From Anaerolineae bacterium (GTDB lineage: Bacteria; Chloroflexota; Anaerolineae; JAFGEY01): a DNA stretch of 22,035 bases. Shown piece by piece: positions 1 through 6,838 of this stretch. Below the pieces are notes generated by a model. It was not told where the DNA came from. It was given only the letters and a program-made list of their open reading frames with translations, and searched no databases. Location of the stretch: assembly GCA_016929205.1 (NCBI GenBank), contig JAFGJF010000596.1, positions 1 to 22,035 on the forward strand, in the 5' to 3' direction. Every line of letters begins with the position of its first letter. The stretch's first letter is position 1. The position numbers and the translations under genes were made by a program.

Positions 1-808
1 GCAGCACACGTTTGCCGTCGGGCGACCAATCCCATGGTGTGACCGTGCCCGGAATCGCATCGAGTGCCAGATCCTGCCGGTCACCGCTACGCGGGTGCCA
101 CAACAGCGGCCGATCGTAACCGGAGCGACTGCTCGTTGCCAGCAGGCGGCCGTCGCCGGACAACGGCGAAAACGGACCGGGCTGCACACTCGTTCCCTCG
201 CCGTCCCACAGTTCGCCGATCTGCTCCCCGCTGGCGACGTCAAAGGCCAGCAGGTGATAATCGAGCGTGCTCGAACGCTCGCTGCTGGCGATGACGGCGA
301 TCGTGCCATCAGCCGAAAAAACCGGTCCAAAGGTGAGGCTTGCGCTGCCATAGATCGTTTTGGGCGATTGTCCATCGACCAGAACCATCACCTCGAACCC
401 GGTCTCTTGTGTGGCCATCGTAAAGCCGATCGCGTTTCCTGACCGGCTTTGCCCCAGCCCGCGCAGGGCAAAGGGCGGCAGATCCGGGGTCATATCCTCT
501 TTTGTCCCGCCCTCAAACGGCACCCGCACCAGGTGACCGATTTCGTTGCCCTGATCGTCGTCGAGATAAATAATTAACGCGCCGTCTGCCGAGATCATGC
601 CGCTGACCACGCCGGCCGGTTGATCCGTCACCTGCTGAAGCGCGCCCGTCACGACGTCCCAGGCATACAATTGCAGTGTCCCATCGAGGTCCGTGCAGAC
701 CACGCCCCGGCCAGGATGATTGCTCGCGATCTGCGCCCAAGCGATTTTGCTGGCACGATAACGTTGTTTCCAGATTGCGTTTTCGCTCAAGTCCAGTTTT
801 TTCAGCAT
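1..808 (-). CDS. S9-family (prolyl oligopeptidase-like) peptidase, N-terminal part
   Basis: This gene starts at ATG 808 on the minus strand and runs off the left edge, leaving 269 codons. An AAGGAG ribosome binding site at 819-814 lies 5 bases before the ATG. The visible protein is a chain of beta-propeller blades. Repeated elements include SADGALIIYLDDD, the strand block GPVFSADGTIAVIAS, SGDGRLLATSS and, at the cut end, WSPDGKRVL. This is the usual N-terminal propeller of dipeptidyl aminopeptidase/acylaminoacyl-peptidase enzymes (family S9), where it gates access to a C-terminal Ser-Asp-His hydrolase domain. That catalytic domain would lie outside the window, so activity cannot be judged. 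No signal peptide is visible (MLKKLDLSENAIWKQRY), which suggests a cytoplasmic enzyme. It lies 109 bases downstream of the cyclase gene on the same strand and may be co-transcribed. A TolB/WD40-like protein without a peptidase domain is the main alternative. Confidence 0.75.
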   Translation of the reverse strand, partial: MLKKLDLSENAIWKQRYRASKIAWAQIASNHPGRGVVCTDLDGTLQLYAWDVVTGALQQVTDQPAGVVSGMISADGALIIYLDDDQGNEIGHLVRVPFEGGTKEDMTPDLPPFALRGLGQSRSGNAIGFTMATQETGFEVMVLVDGQSPKTIYGSASLTFGPVFSADGTIAVIASSERSSTLDYHLLAFDVASGEQIGELWDGEGTSVQPGPFSPLSGDGRLLATSSRSGYDRPLLWHPRSGDRQDLALDAIPGTVTPWDWSPDGKRVL

Positions 809-886
809 TGTGTCTCCTTGACTGTGTGTGTGCCCGACGAGAAATCAGGGTCTTGGCAAAAACTGTATTGGTCAACATCGTTCTTA

Positions 887-913
887 ATCCTGCAAATCTT
901 GCCAATCCTGTGA
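887..913. repeat. Three tandem copies of a degenerate 9-bp unit
   Basis: The bases read ATCCTGCAA, ATCTTGCCA, ATCCTGTGA: three head-to-tail copies of ATCYTGYNA filling part of the 109-base gap between the cyclase and peptidase genes. A related three-unit block with the same middle sequence CTGCAAATCTTG occurs at 6002-6028. The function is unknown. It looks like a dispersed intergenic element rather than a terminator, because it has no inverted symmetry. Confidence 0.55.
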
Positions 914-917
914 TTTT

Positions 918-3900
918 TTATGCCGTGTCCATTTCTGCCAGCGCGTTCTTGACCCGTGCCAGGTCGGCGGCTGCGCCTAGTTTTTCAAACAGTTGCCGCG
1001 CCGCCTCGAACTGCTGTGCCGCTTCGTCTATCTGCGTCAGCGATAGGGCAAGCTGCCCGCGCCAATAGGCTGTCTGTCCTGCTTCGAGCAGCGAATGATT
1101 GGCCTCAAAAACGGCCGCGCTGCGTGCTAGGTGGGTGTGCGCCGCCTCCAGGTCGCCCTCTGCCTGCGCCAACCGTCCCATGAGCTGTTCGTAGCGGCCC
1201 CATTCGACCGAATCTCCGCTATCAGCACCGCTTACCTCACACAGCAAGGCATAGACCCGTTCGGCCCAGCGCGTTGCCGTGCCGATGTCGTCCTGTTCCA
1301 GGAACAACAAACTGGTCACCCAGTATGCATCGCACAGGTTCAGGTTAGCCCGTGCCCCGGCTTCCTCGTACAAAGGCAGCGCCGCGTTCAGGTGTTCGGT
1401 GCATACTCCCCACCGTCTTTGCAGCAAATAAAGCCGCCCCAGGTTCATATGTGCCTGGGCCAGCTCGTAGGGGTGGGCGATCCGTTGTGCGGTGGTAAAG
1501 CTATGCTGCAAATTCTCTTCTGCCTTGTCCCACTCGCCCCGGTTCGTGTACAGAACGCCCAGGTTGGTCCGAGCCAGTGCCGCCCCTTCGACGCCGCCCA
1601 ATCGTTCGTTCATCTCAACAGCGCGTTCATACGAGGTCAGCGCCCCATCCCAATCGCCGCTGGCACGCTGCAAAATGCCCAGGTTGTTCAACGATCGTGC
1701 ATAGCCGACCAGGTCACCCAGCTTTTCTCTCAGCTCGAGCGCGCCCTTGACGCGTGCGGCAGCCTGTTTCCATTCACCACGATGGTAATGCAGCGCGCCT
1801 AGGCGGTTGAGGATCGACGACAGCACACCATAGTGCTCTGTCCCACTAACTAGGTCCAGTCCTTGCTCCAGCCACTGCTGCGCATCATCGAGATTGCCCC
1901 GCCTCAGATTGAGCCATCCCAATTCCGAATAGATCTCGCCATACAGCGCTGGGTAGAGGCTACTTTCGTTGCCGAGCTGCCGGCGTGCCTGGTGCAGCCA
2001 CCGTTCGATCTCGTCCTGGTTGCCTCTCTTGTCCCACACCTGCGCCATTTTCAGCATAGCCATAGCTCGATCTTCGGGCGCTGCCCCGCTCCACTCGTCC
2101 ATCGCGGCCTGGTAGCAGGCCACCGCTTCTTCGTATTCGCCAATGTGGGTTTCGACTTCGCCCAGCCCGATCGCCGCCCGCCAGCGCGCCTGCCCGTGGC
2201 CGCTCAGGTGTTGTGAGAGCTGCAGCGTCCGCTCGTAGTAGTCGATCGCCTCGTGGTTGGCGAAACGCGACCGCGCCCGGTCGCCGGACAGCAGCATATA
2301 GTGCATCGCTTTGTCATATACCCGGGCGAGATCGTAGTGAAAGGCCAGGACCTCGATTTGGCTCTCTGCTTGGTGGGCGTAAACGGTTTCGATGGCTGTG
2401 GCCACAGCGTGGTGCAGGCTGGGGCGCTCGCTTCGCAGCAGGCTGCGATAGATCGTCTCTTGGGTCAAAATGTGACGAAAGGCGTACACTTTTTCGTCGG
2501 CCTGTGATCGTTTGACCAACAATCCCAAATCGTGCAGTCGCTCCAATGCCGGGACGATGTTGACCGGCCCGCGCAGTTGGCGCTCGACCGCTTCTAGCAG
2601 TGGCATCGAAAACTGCAAGCCGATCACGGCTGCGTCGCGCAGCACATCCTGCAGATTCTCCGGCAGGCGATCTACGCGTGCCATCATCAGGCCGCGCAAG
2701 GTCGTCGGGATCTCGATCGTTTTCAGCGACATGGTCGAGGTGACCCGCCACTGCCCATCGGACAGCTCCAGGACCTCCTTTTCGATCAGCATCCTGACAA
2801 ATTCTTCGATATAAAACGGTGCGCCCTCAGATCGAGACAAGATTGTCTCGATCACCGTCGCCGGCATGCCCTCCAGGTCGACCAGGTGTCCCAGCAGTTC
2901 CCGGCAGTGTGCTTGCGACAGCGGCTGCAAATCCAGCCACAGGGAGCGCGGACCGGGTATCTCATCTATCGGTTGCAAGGGGTCCGGTTCTGTATCCAGT
3001 TTGAGTTCGGGATGGGGGCGTGTGATCGCGCAGAACAAGATCGATGCTTCGTTGCTCAACCCGATCAGTGATTGCAGCATGTCGCGTGACAGATCGTCTG
3101 CCCAATGTACGTCGTCCAAAATCAGTACGATTGAGCTGCTGCGTGCCTCTCCCTGCAGCCATTCCCGCACTGCTAAACTGGTCATTTGTTTGACCAATTC
3201 TGGCCCCAGGTGATGCAGCGTCTCTTGTTCATCGGGCGTGACCGGCAGCATCAACACCTGGCGCAAAAACGGACGCAGGCCCGGCGGCACCGCTTCCTCC
3301 CATTCATCATTATGCAGTCGATCGTGCAGCGCGTCTTGTAGCAGCGAGCGGAATAGGCCATAGCCCACCCCCTGCGCGTAGGGCAGCCCCCGGCCGTGCC
3401 AGATTTGCGCTCTCTCTCCGACAAAATCGGCGATGCCCTCTTGTATCAGGCGCGATTTGCCCATCCCGGCCTCGCCTCGCACGACGATCAGCCGTCCGTA
3501 TGCATCGTCCAGGAATGCAGAGACCATATCGTGCAACTGCTCCAGTTCGGCATCGCGTCCCAGGAAGCGGCTGGTTACCCCGCTTACGCCGCGTACCGAC
3601 ATAGGCACGGCATGATCCCCAAGCACTTCGTAGGCAGCGACCGGATCGCTGATTCCCTTGATCTCAACCGTGCCCATAGCCTGGAATTCAAACAGGGCGC
3701 GTGTGTGTTGGTAAACGCGCTCGCTGACCCAAACGTGTCCAGGTTGGGCCAGCGACTCGATCCGCGAGGCCATATTGACCGTGTTGCCGATTATCGTGTA
3801 GGCTGCTTGCTGTTCTGTGCCCAGGATACCGGCCACTGCCGGCCCGCTGTGAATGCCGATCCGCATTTTCAGCGGCGCGCCCAGTTGGGCCATGGCCACT

Positions 3901-4379
3901 GGTTCGAATCCTGCTGCCGCCTGCTGCATATCCAGCGCCGCGCGCACGGCCAATTCCGAACTATTTTCGTGTGCGATCGGCGCGCCAAATACGGCCATCA
4001 GCCCGTCGCCGGTAAACTTGTCGACGGTGCCGCCGTAGCGATGAATGCACGTCACCAGCCGCCCGAGCAAGTCGTTGATCAGGTTAAAAACCGACTCGGC
4101 GTCTAGCGATTCGGCCAGGTGTGTAAAATTGACGGCATCGGCAAAGAGAATTGCCACCTCGCGCCGTTCGCCGCGCAGTCGCTTTTGATCGTATAGCACG
4201 GCATCGGCCACGGCTGAAGGGACAAAACGTCGCAGTCGGTGCAATGCAGCTTGCATCTCTGGCACGTCTTGTGGTAGTCCAGAGAGGTCCGGCACCTCTT
4301 TGCCGTTCAGGACCGCGCCGCACTGGTAACAGTGCCAGGCATTGTCTGGATTTTCAAATTGACATTCGGAACAGCGCAT
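918..4379 (-). CDS. Class III adenylate/guanylate cyclase with zinc ribbon, STAND ATPase and TPR repeats
   Basis: The protein has 1153 residues. The start at 4379 is chosen because the protein then opens directly with a zinc ribbon (C3-x2-C6, C17-x2-C20). An in-frame extension to 4580 adds 67 residues of no recognisable character. An AAGG lies 8 bases upstream. Residues about 70-254 form a class III cyclase: metal-binding Asp81 (LFADAVNFT) and Asp125 (KFTGDG), Lys121, and Asn202/Arg206 (GNTVNMASR). All are present, so it should be catalytically competent; Lys121 with Thr195 leans to ATP over GTP. Residues about 270-700 are an AAA/STAND ATPase with Walker A GEAGMGKS (302-309) and Walker B LILDDVHWAD (Asp422, Asp423). 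About 740-1150 are TPR-like helical repeats (SLNNLGILQRASGDWDGAL and relatives). There is no membrane segment and no LuxR-type HTH, so the output is probably cyclic nucleotide rather than DNA binding. This architecture is common in Chloroflexota and Actinobacteria; the signal is unknown. Confidence 0.9.
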   Translation of the reverse strand: MRCSECQFENPDNAWHCYQCGAVLNGKEVPDLSGLPQDVPEMQAALHRLRRFVPSAVADAVLYDQKRLRGERREVAILFADAVNFTHLAESLDAESVFNLINDLLGRLVTCIHRYGGTVDKFTGDGLMAVFGAPIAHENSSELAVRAALDMQQAAAGFEPVAMAQLGAPLKMRIGIHSGPAVAGILGTEQQAAYTIIGNTVNMASRIESLAQPGHVWVSERVYQHTRALFEFQAMGTVEIKGISDPVAAYEVLGDHAVPMSVRGVSGVTSRFLGRDAELEQLHDMVSAFLDDAYGRLIVVRGEAGMGKSRLIQEGIADFVGERAQIWHGRGLPYAQGVGYGLFRSLLQDALHDRLHNDEWEEAVPPGLRPFLRQVLMLPVTPDEQETLHHLGPELVKQMTSLAVREWLQGEARSSSIVLILDDVHWADDLSRDMLQSLIGLSNEASILFCAITRPHPELKLDTEPDPLQPIDEIPGPRSLWLDLQPLSQAHCRELLGHLVDLEGMPATVIETILSRSEGAPFYIEEFVRMLIEKEVLELSDGQWRVTSTMSLKTIEIPTTLRGLMMARVDRLPENLQDVLRDAAVIGLQFSMPLLEAVERQLRGPVNIVPALERLHDLGLLVKRSQADEKVYAFRHILTQETIYRSLLRSERPSLHHAVATAIETVYAHQAESQIEVLAFHYDLARVYDKAMHYMLLSGDRARSRFANHEAIDYYERTLQLSQHLSGHGQARWRAAIGLGEVETHIGEYEEAVACYQAAMDEWSGAAPEDRAMAMLKMAQVWDKRGNQDEIERWLHQARRQLGNESSLYPALYGEIYSELGWLNLRRGNLDDAQQWLEQGLDLVSGTEHYGVLSSILNRLGALHYHRGEWKQAAARVKGALELREKLGDLVGYARSLNNLGILQRASGDWDGALTSYERAVEMNERLGGVEGAALARTNLGVLYTNRGEWDKAEENLQHSFTTAQRIAHPYELAQAHMNLGRLYLLQRRWGVCTEHLNAALPLYEEAGARANLNLCDAYWVTSLLFLEQDDIGTATRWAERVYALLCEVSGADSGDSVEWGRYEQLMGRLAQAEGDLEAAHTHLARSAAVFEANHSLLEAGQTAYWRGQLALSLTQIDEAAQQFEAARQLFEKLGAAADLARVKNALAEMDTA

Positions 4380-4486
4380 TTGGGTTGCCTTATTGCCTAA
4401 AATATTATCCGCTCCAAGCCCCGTCTCCGGGGTGACCTTGCAGAAAAGGATTTGTCCCACACTATCCCATCTTGACAAATTCTTAC

Positions 4487-4654
4487 CTAAATGACAAGAT
4501 CGATAACCGTATTCCATCGTACCACGAAATCCATGGCGGCGCAAGTCATCGTGTGCCCATGTTCCGTGTGGCAATTCCATCTCGGCGCTCCGTGATCTAC
4601 AGCCAGAAGAATGGTCACCTTGTCCGGCGCAATACGCCTAGTCATACGATCCAT
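4487..4654 (-). CDS. Possible 55-residue Cys/His-rich small protein
   Basis: This small open frame on the minus strand starts at ATG 4654 with a strong GGAGGT ribosome binding site at 4668-4663, 8 bases upstream. The peptide has a hydrophobic centre (VTILLAV) followed by NCHTEHGHTMTC, in which Cys28, His29, His32, His34 and Cys38 could bind a metal. It is divergent from the radical SAM gene and lies beside the LexA-type operators, with its predicted leader starting near them. I do not recognise a family. The good Shine-Dalgarno and the Cys/His cluster are the only support, so this may be a chance frame in the long leader of the cyclase gene. Confidence 0.2.
   Translation of the reverse strand: MDRMTRRIAPDKVTILLAVDHGAPRWNCHTEHGHTMTCAAMDFVVRWNTVIDLVI
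4516..4544 (-). promoter_or_regulatory. Possible promoter of the cyclase gene
   Basis: On the minus strand TTGCGC (4544-4539) and TACGAT (4521-4516) are separated by 17 bases. Both boxes match the sigma-70 consensus only partly. It would give a leader of about 130 bases before ATG 4379. This is a weak call; the rest of the 4380-4486 leader shows nothing else clear. Confidence 0.25.
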
Positions 4655-4700
4655 GCTGTATGACCTCCCACTTTCCGTCTCACATATGACAACTTTGATC

Positions 4701-4729
4701 TTGACAAATCGAACATTTGTTCGTATAAT
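4701..4729 (+). promoter_or_regulatory. Consensus sigma-70 promoter of the radical SAM gene
   Basis: TTGACA (4701-4706), a 17-base spacer, then TATAAT (4724-4729): both hexamers match the consensus exactly at optimal spacing. Transcription should begin near 4736. So strong a promoter implies control by a repressor, and a palindrome occupies the spacer. Confidence 0.85.
4710..4723. promoter_or_regulatory. LexA-type (SOS) operator inside the promoter spacer
   Basis: CGAACATTTGTTCG has perfect 5-bp arms (CGAAC/GTTCG) around a 4-base centre. This is the Gram-positive LexA (DinR) box CGAACNNNNGTTCG, the box type also reported for a green non-sulfur bacterium (Dehalococcoides). It fills the gap between -35 and -10, so a bound repressor would exclude RNA polymerase. 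The binding protein itself is an inference. Confidence 0.75.
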
Positions 4730-4735
4730 AGAATT

Positions 4736-4749
4736 AGAACAAATGTTTG
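4736..4749. promoter_or_regulatory. Second, imperfect LexA-type operator at the transcript start
   Basis: AGAACAAATGTTTG matches the reverse complement of the first box at 12 of 14 positions. Its centre lies 26 bp from the first centre, between the predicted transcription start and the ribosome binding site. Paired boxes support real operator function. With only one good half-site it would bind more weakly. Confidence 0.5.
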
Positions 4750-4761
4750 AGGAGGCGGACG

Positions 4762-5916
4762 ATGGCTGTTGCAATTCGAATCCAACCCGATGCTCGGGAA
4801 AAGGTAGAGGTGTTGGGCCGTGCTGCTCAATACGACGTTTGTGGGGAGGCTTGTGGCACGGATGCGGCCCGCAAGCGAGATGACTTGGGACGCTGGATCT
4901 ATCCAGCGGTCATGCCCGATGGCAAAAGGGTGGCGTTGCTCAAGGTTTTGATGACCAACGCTTGCGAAAAGAACTGTGCGTATTGCGTCAACCGTCGCGG
5001 CAACGATGTGCGTCGTACCCACTTTGCGGCGGATGAGTTGGCGCGCCTTTTTGACCAGATGGTGCAGCGCCGTCTGGTCGAGGGCATTTTCCTCAGTTCG
5101 GGGATCTGCAATGGTGCGCAACAGATGATGGATCGCCTGCTGTCGACGATCGAGATCGTTCGCCAGCGCTATCGTTTCCAAGGTTACGTGCATCTCAAAC
5201 TTTTGCCCGGTTCCACGCGTGCCCAAGTCGAGCGTGCTGGCCAGATCGCCAACCGCGTATCGGTCAACCTCGAAGTGCCCAACCGCAAACGGCTCAGCCA
5301 GATCGCGCCTAACAAAACGCCAGACGATGTTCTGAATCCTATGCGTTGGGCCGGTGAGTTTATGGCCAAGGGCGGGGGACGTTGGGCACCGTCTGGGCAG
5401 ACGACCCAGTTCGTGGTCGGTGCGGCCGACGAATCCGATCAAGAGATCTTGAGCACCGTCACTCATCTCTACGACAAGGTCAAGCTGCATCGCGCCTATT
5501 TTAGCGCCTTTCAGCCTGTGCGGGGCACACCGCTCGAAGGACATCCCTTTACGCCTGCATGGCGCGAGCACCGCCTTTACCAGTGCGATTACCTTTTTCG
5601 GCTCTACCAGTTTGGCTTTGACGAACTCGTCTTTGACGAGGATGGTCACCTGCCGCGCGAATCCGATCCCAAGACGATGTGGGCCACCATGCACCCCGAG
5701 TTTTTCCCAATCGAGATCAATCGTGCTTCCCAGGACGCACTGCTCAGGGTGCCCGGCGTCGGCCCGCGTTCGGCCACACGGATCATGTGCGTGCGCAAGC
5801 AGGCCAGCCTACGCACCCTCGCCGATCTAAAAAGGGCCGGCGCCATCGCCGGGCGTGCCGCGCCTTTTGTCCTGCTCGACGGCAAACGGCCTCCTTTTCA
5901 GCGCGCGCTATTCTGA
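4762..5916 (+). CDS. Putative DNA modification/repair radical SAM protein with C-terminal helix-hairpin-helix
   Basis: The protein has 384 residues. ATG 4762 is chosen because GGAGG at 4751-4755 sits 6 bases upstream; an earlier in-frame TTG at 4747 overlaps that site. The iron-sulfur cluster motif is CEKNCAYC (Cys68, Cys72, Cys75), a CxxxCxxC radical SAM signature. An extra pair, Cys27 and Cys31 (DVCGEACG), lies upstream. Residues about 325-342 (LLRVPGVGPRSATRI) form a helix-hairpin-helix DNA-binding element. This combination matches the family annotated as putative DNA modification/repair radical SAM protein (I believe TIGR03916), usually encoded beside a uracil-DNA-glycosylase-like partner. 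No such partner is visible here. The substrate is not known for the family. The double LexA-type operator and consensus promoter make it a likely SOS gene, which fits a repair role. It appears monocistronic; the next downstream genes are remnants. Confidence 0.85.
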   Translation: MAVAIRIQPDAREKVEVLGRAAQYDVCGEACGTDAARKRDDLGRWIYPAVMPDGKRVALLKVLMTNACEKNCAYCVNRRGNDVRRTHFAADELARLFDQMVQRRLVEGIFLSSGICNGAQQMMDRLLSTIEIVRQRYRFQGYVHLKLLPGSTRAQVERAGQIANRVSVNLEVPNRKRLSQIAPNKTPDDVLNPMRWAGEFMAKGGGRWAPSGQTTQFVVGAADESDQEILSTVTHLYDKVKLHRAYFSAFQPVRGTPLEGHPFTPAWREHRLYQCDYLFRLYQFGFDELVFDEDGHLPRESDPKTMWATMHPEFFPIEINRASQDALLRVPGVGPRSATRIMCVRKQASLRTLADLKRAGAIAGRAAPFVLLDGKRPPFQRALF

Positions 5917-6001
5917 TCGAAATTCTTCAAAAACGCCAAAAAACAATGAGCGGGATCGGTACCCGTCGCAAAGATCCACCAGATTGTTTGTACTGCTCTC
6001 A

Positions 6002-6028
6002 ATTCTGCAAATCTTGTTTAGTCTGTAT
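6002..6028. repeat. Second block of the degenerate 9-bp repeat
   Basis: ATTCTGCAA, ATCTTGTTT, AGTCTGTAT are three diverged units of the 9-bp element seen at 887-913; the central CTGCAAATCTTG is identical. It lies behind the radical SAM gene and overlaps the stop codon of the WYL-regulator remnant (6018-6020). The 5917-6001 stretch before it shows nothing clear beyond an inverted CGGG/CCCG pair without a T-run. Confidence 0.5.
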
Positions 6029-6416
6029 GATGTGTGTATCGTTCTAGAATCTGATTCGCATAGTCAATAATACTCAAACGCAACGGCTCCGGTTCCACGA
6101 CCTCGACGGCGCCGCCAAAACTAAGAAGCTGTGCTCGCGCCGCTTCCAGCGATTCAAAGGGCAGTTCCAGTGTGATTCAGCCTTCCCGATCGGGCGATTT
6201 GGCCTGGGCGACGGCATCGCGAATGCGATTGTCAAAATATCTTGGCAATGCGACAACAAAATGCGGCGCGATGCGCGCGATGACGAAATAGGTTGGGCGG
6301 CTCTGCTCAAACTCGGCGCATGACAGCTGCCAGAACGCAGCCAGGTCAAAATCTGCCGGGCGCGCGAATGTCTCCTCGGTCAGCCGCGCATCTGTCAGGT
6401 GAGAGACGCGCCGCAA
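6018..6416 (-). pseudogene. WYL-domain transcriptional regulator, C-terminal remnant
   Basis: On the minus strand the frame from about 6416 reads LRRVSHLTDARLTEETF, then FDLAAFWQLSCAEFEQSRP, and then meets TGA at 6179-6177. Past that stop the same frame continues with ITLELPFESLEAARAQLLSF and finally LSIIDYANQILERY, ending at TAA 6020-6018. This is the typical C-terminal part of DeoR/YafY-type WYL regulators, where the stopped position is normally Trp (TGG to TGA). The N-terminal HTH and most of the WYL domain are absent: at about 6416 the similarity breaks off where an opposite-strand remnant begins. WYL regulators bind ligands and control repair, defence and metabolism; this copy is dead. 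Confidence 0.75.
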
Positions 6417-6576
6417 CCTTAAAGAGATTGGCAGGGACTGGCAGCAACTGGCGACCTGGCGCGAAAGCAGCCAGTATGGGCCCGCGCACCACCAATGGCT
6501 GGAAAAGCACCTCGGTGGGGTGAACGAAACTGAAGAGACCCTGACTCTGGATCTGTATTTGCCGATTTCGCAATAG
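6412..6576 (+). pseudogene. Possible GyrI-like effector-binding domain, C-terminal remnant
   Basis: The plus-strand frame reads RDWQQLATWRESSQYGPAHH, then WLEKHLGG, then TLTLDLYLPISQ and TAG at 6574-6576. The composition and the ending (strand finishing DLYLPI) resemble the last third of GyrI-like/AraC-type effector-binding domains. A TGA at 6400-6402 and loss of similarity upstream show that no N-terminus remains. It faces the WYL remnant back to back, with a junction near 6412-6420. The family assignment is tentative; it rests on a short stretch. The next 170 bases (6577-6744) show nothing recognisable. Confidence 0.35.
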
Positions 6577-6744
6577 TACAATTCCGTGGACATTGTGGTG
6601 TGGCGAGCGATCGCCGCACCACGCTTATCCTCGTTCCTTCTCCCTTCTCCCCTTTTCCTTTTCATAGCGCTCCTGTTGAATGAAAAAGTTCGAACCGAAC
6701 ATGCGAGTTGATCTGGCTATGGCAATCCAGATCAAGCAGTATGG

Positions 6745-6773
6745 TTGTCACTTGGCGCACTCTATAGTACAAT
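6745..6773 (+). promoter_or_regulatory. Likely promoter of the kinase-phosphorylase-kinase operon
   Basis: TTGTCA (6745-6750), 17 bases, TACAAT (6768-6773): each box is one mismatch from the sigma-70 consensus at ideal spacing. Start near 6780 gives a leader of about 60 bases. No clear operator palindrome was seen around it. Confidence 0.5.
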
Positions 6774-6838
6774 GAATGAAAGCGTGTCTCATCTGTGCTA
6801 TTTTAGAGAGCATTCAACTTGAATGATAAGAGTTGGCC

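Noticed and set aside
64..442. Plus-strand frames over the left-edge region as genes
   Set aside because: They are antisense to the peptidase frame, which has the propeller repeats and a good ribosome binding site; their sequences are Arg-rich shadow translations.
4380..4580. N-terminal extension of the cyclase protein by 67 residues
   Set aside because: The extension has no domain character, while the protein from 4379 begins directly with the zinc ribbon.
5941..5975. Rho-independent terminator behind the radical SAM gene
   Set aside because: The CGGG/CCCG inverted pair is short and no T-run follows it.
6177..6665. A 162-codon minus-strand frame taken as an intact regulator
   Set aside because: Only its C-terminal part is WYL-like; the N-terminal half is featureless and overlaps a better plus-strand reading, and the WYL reading continues past its stop.
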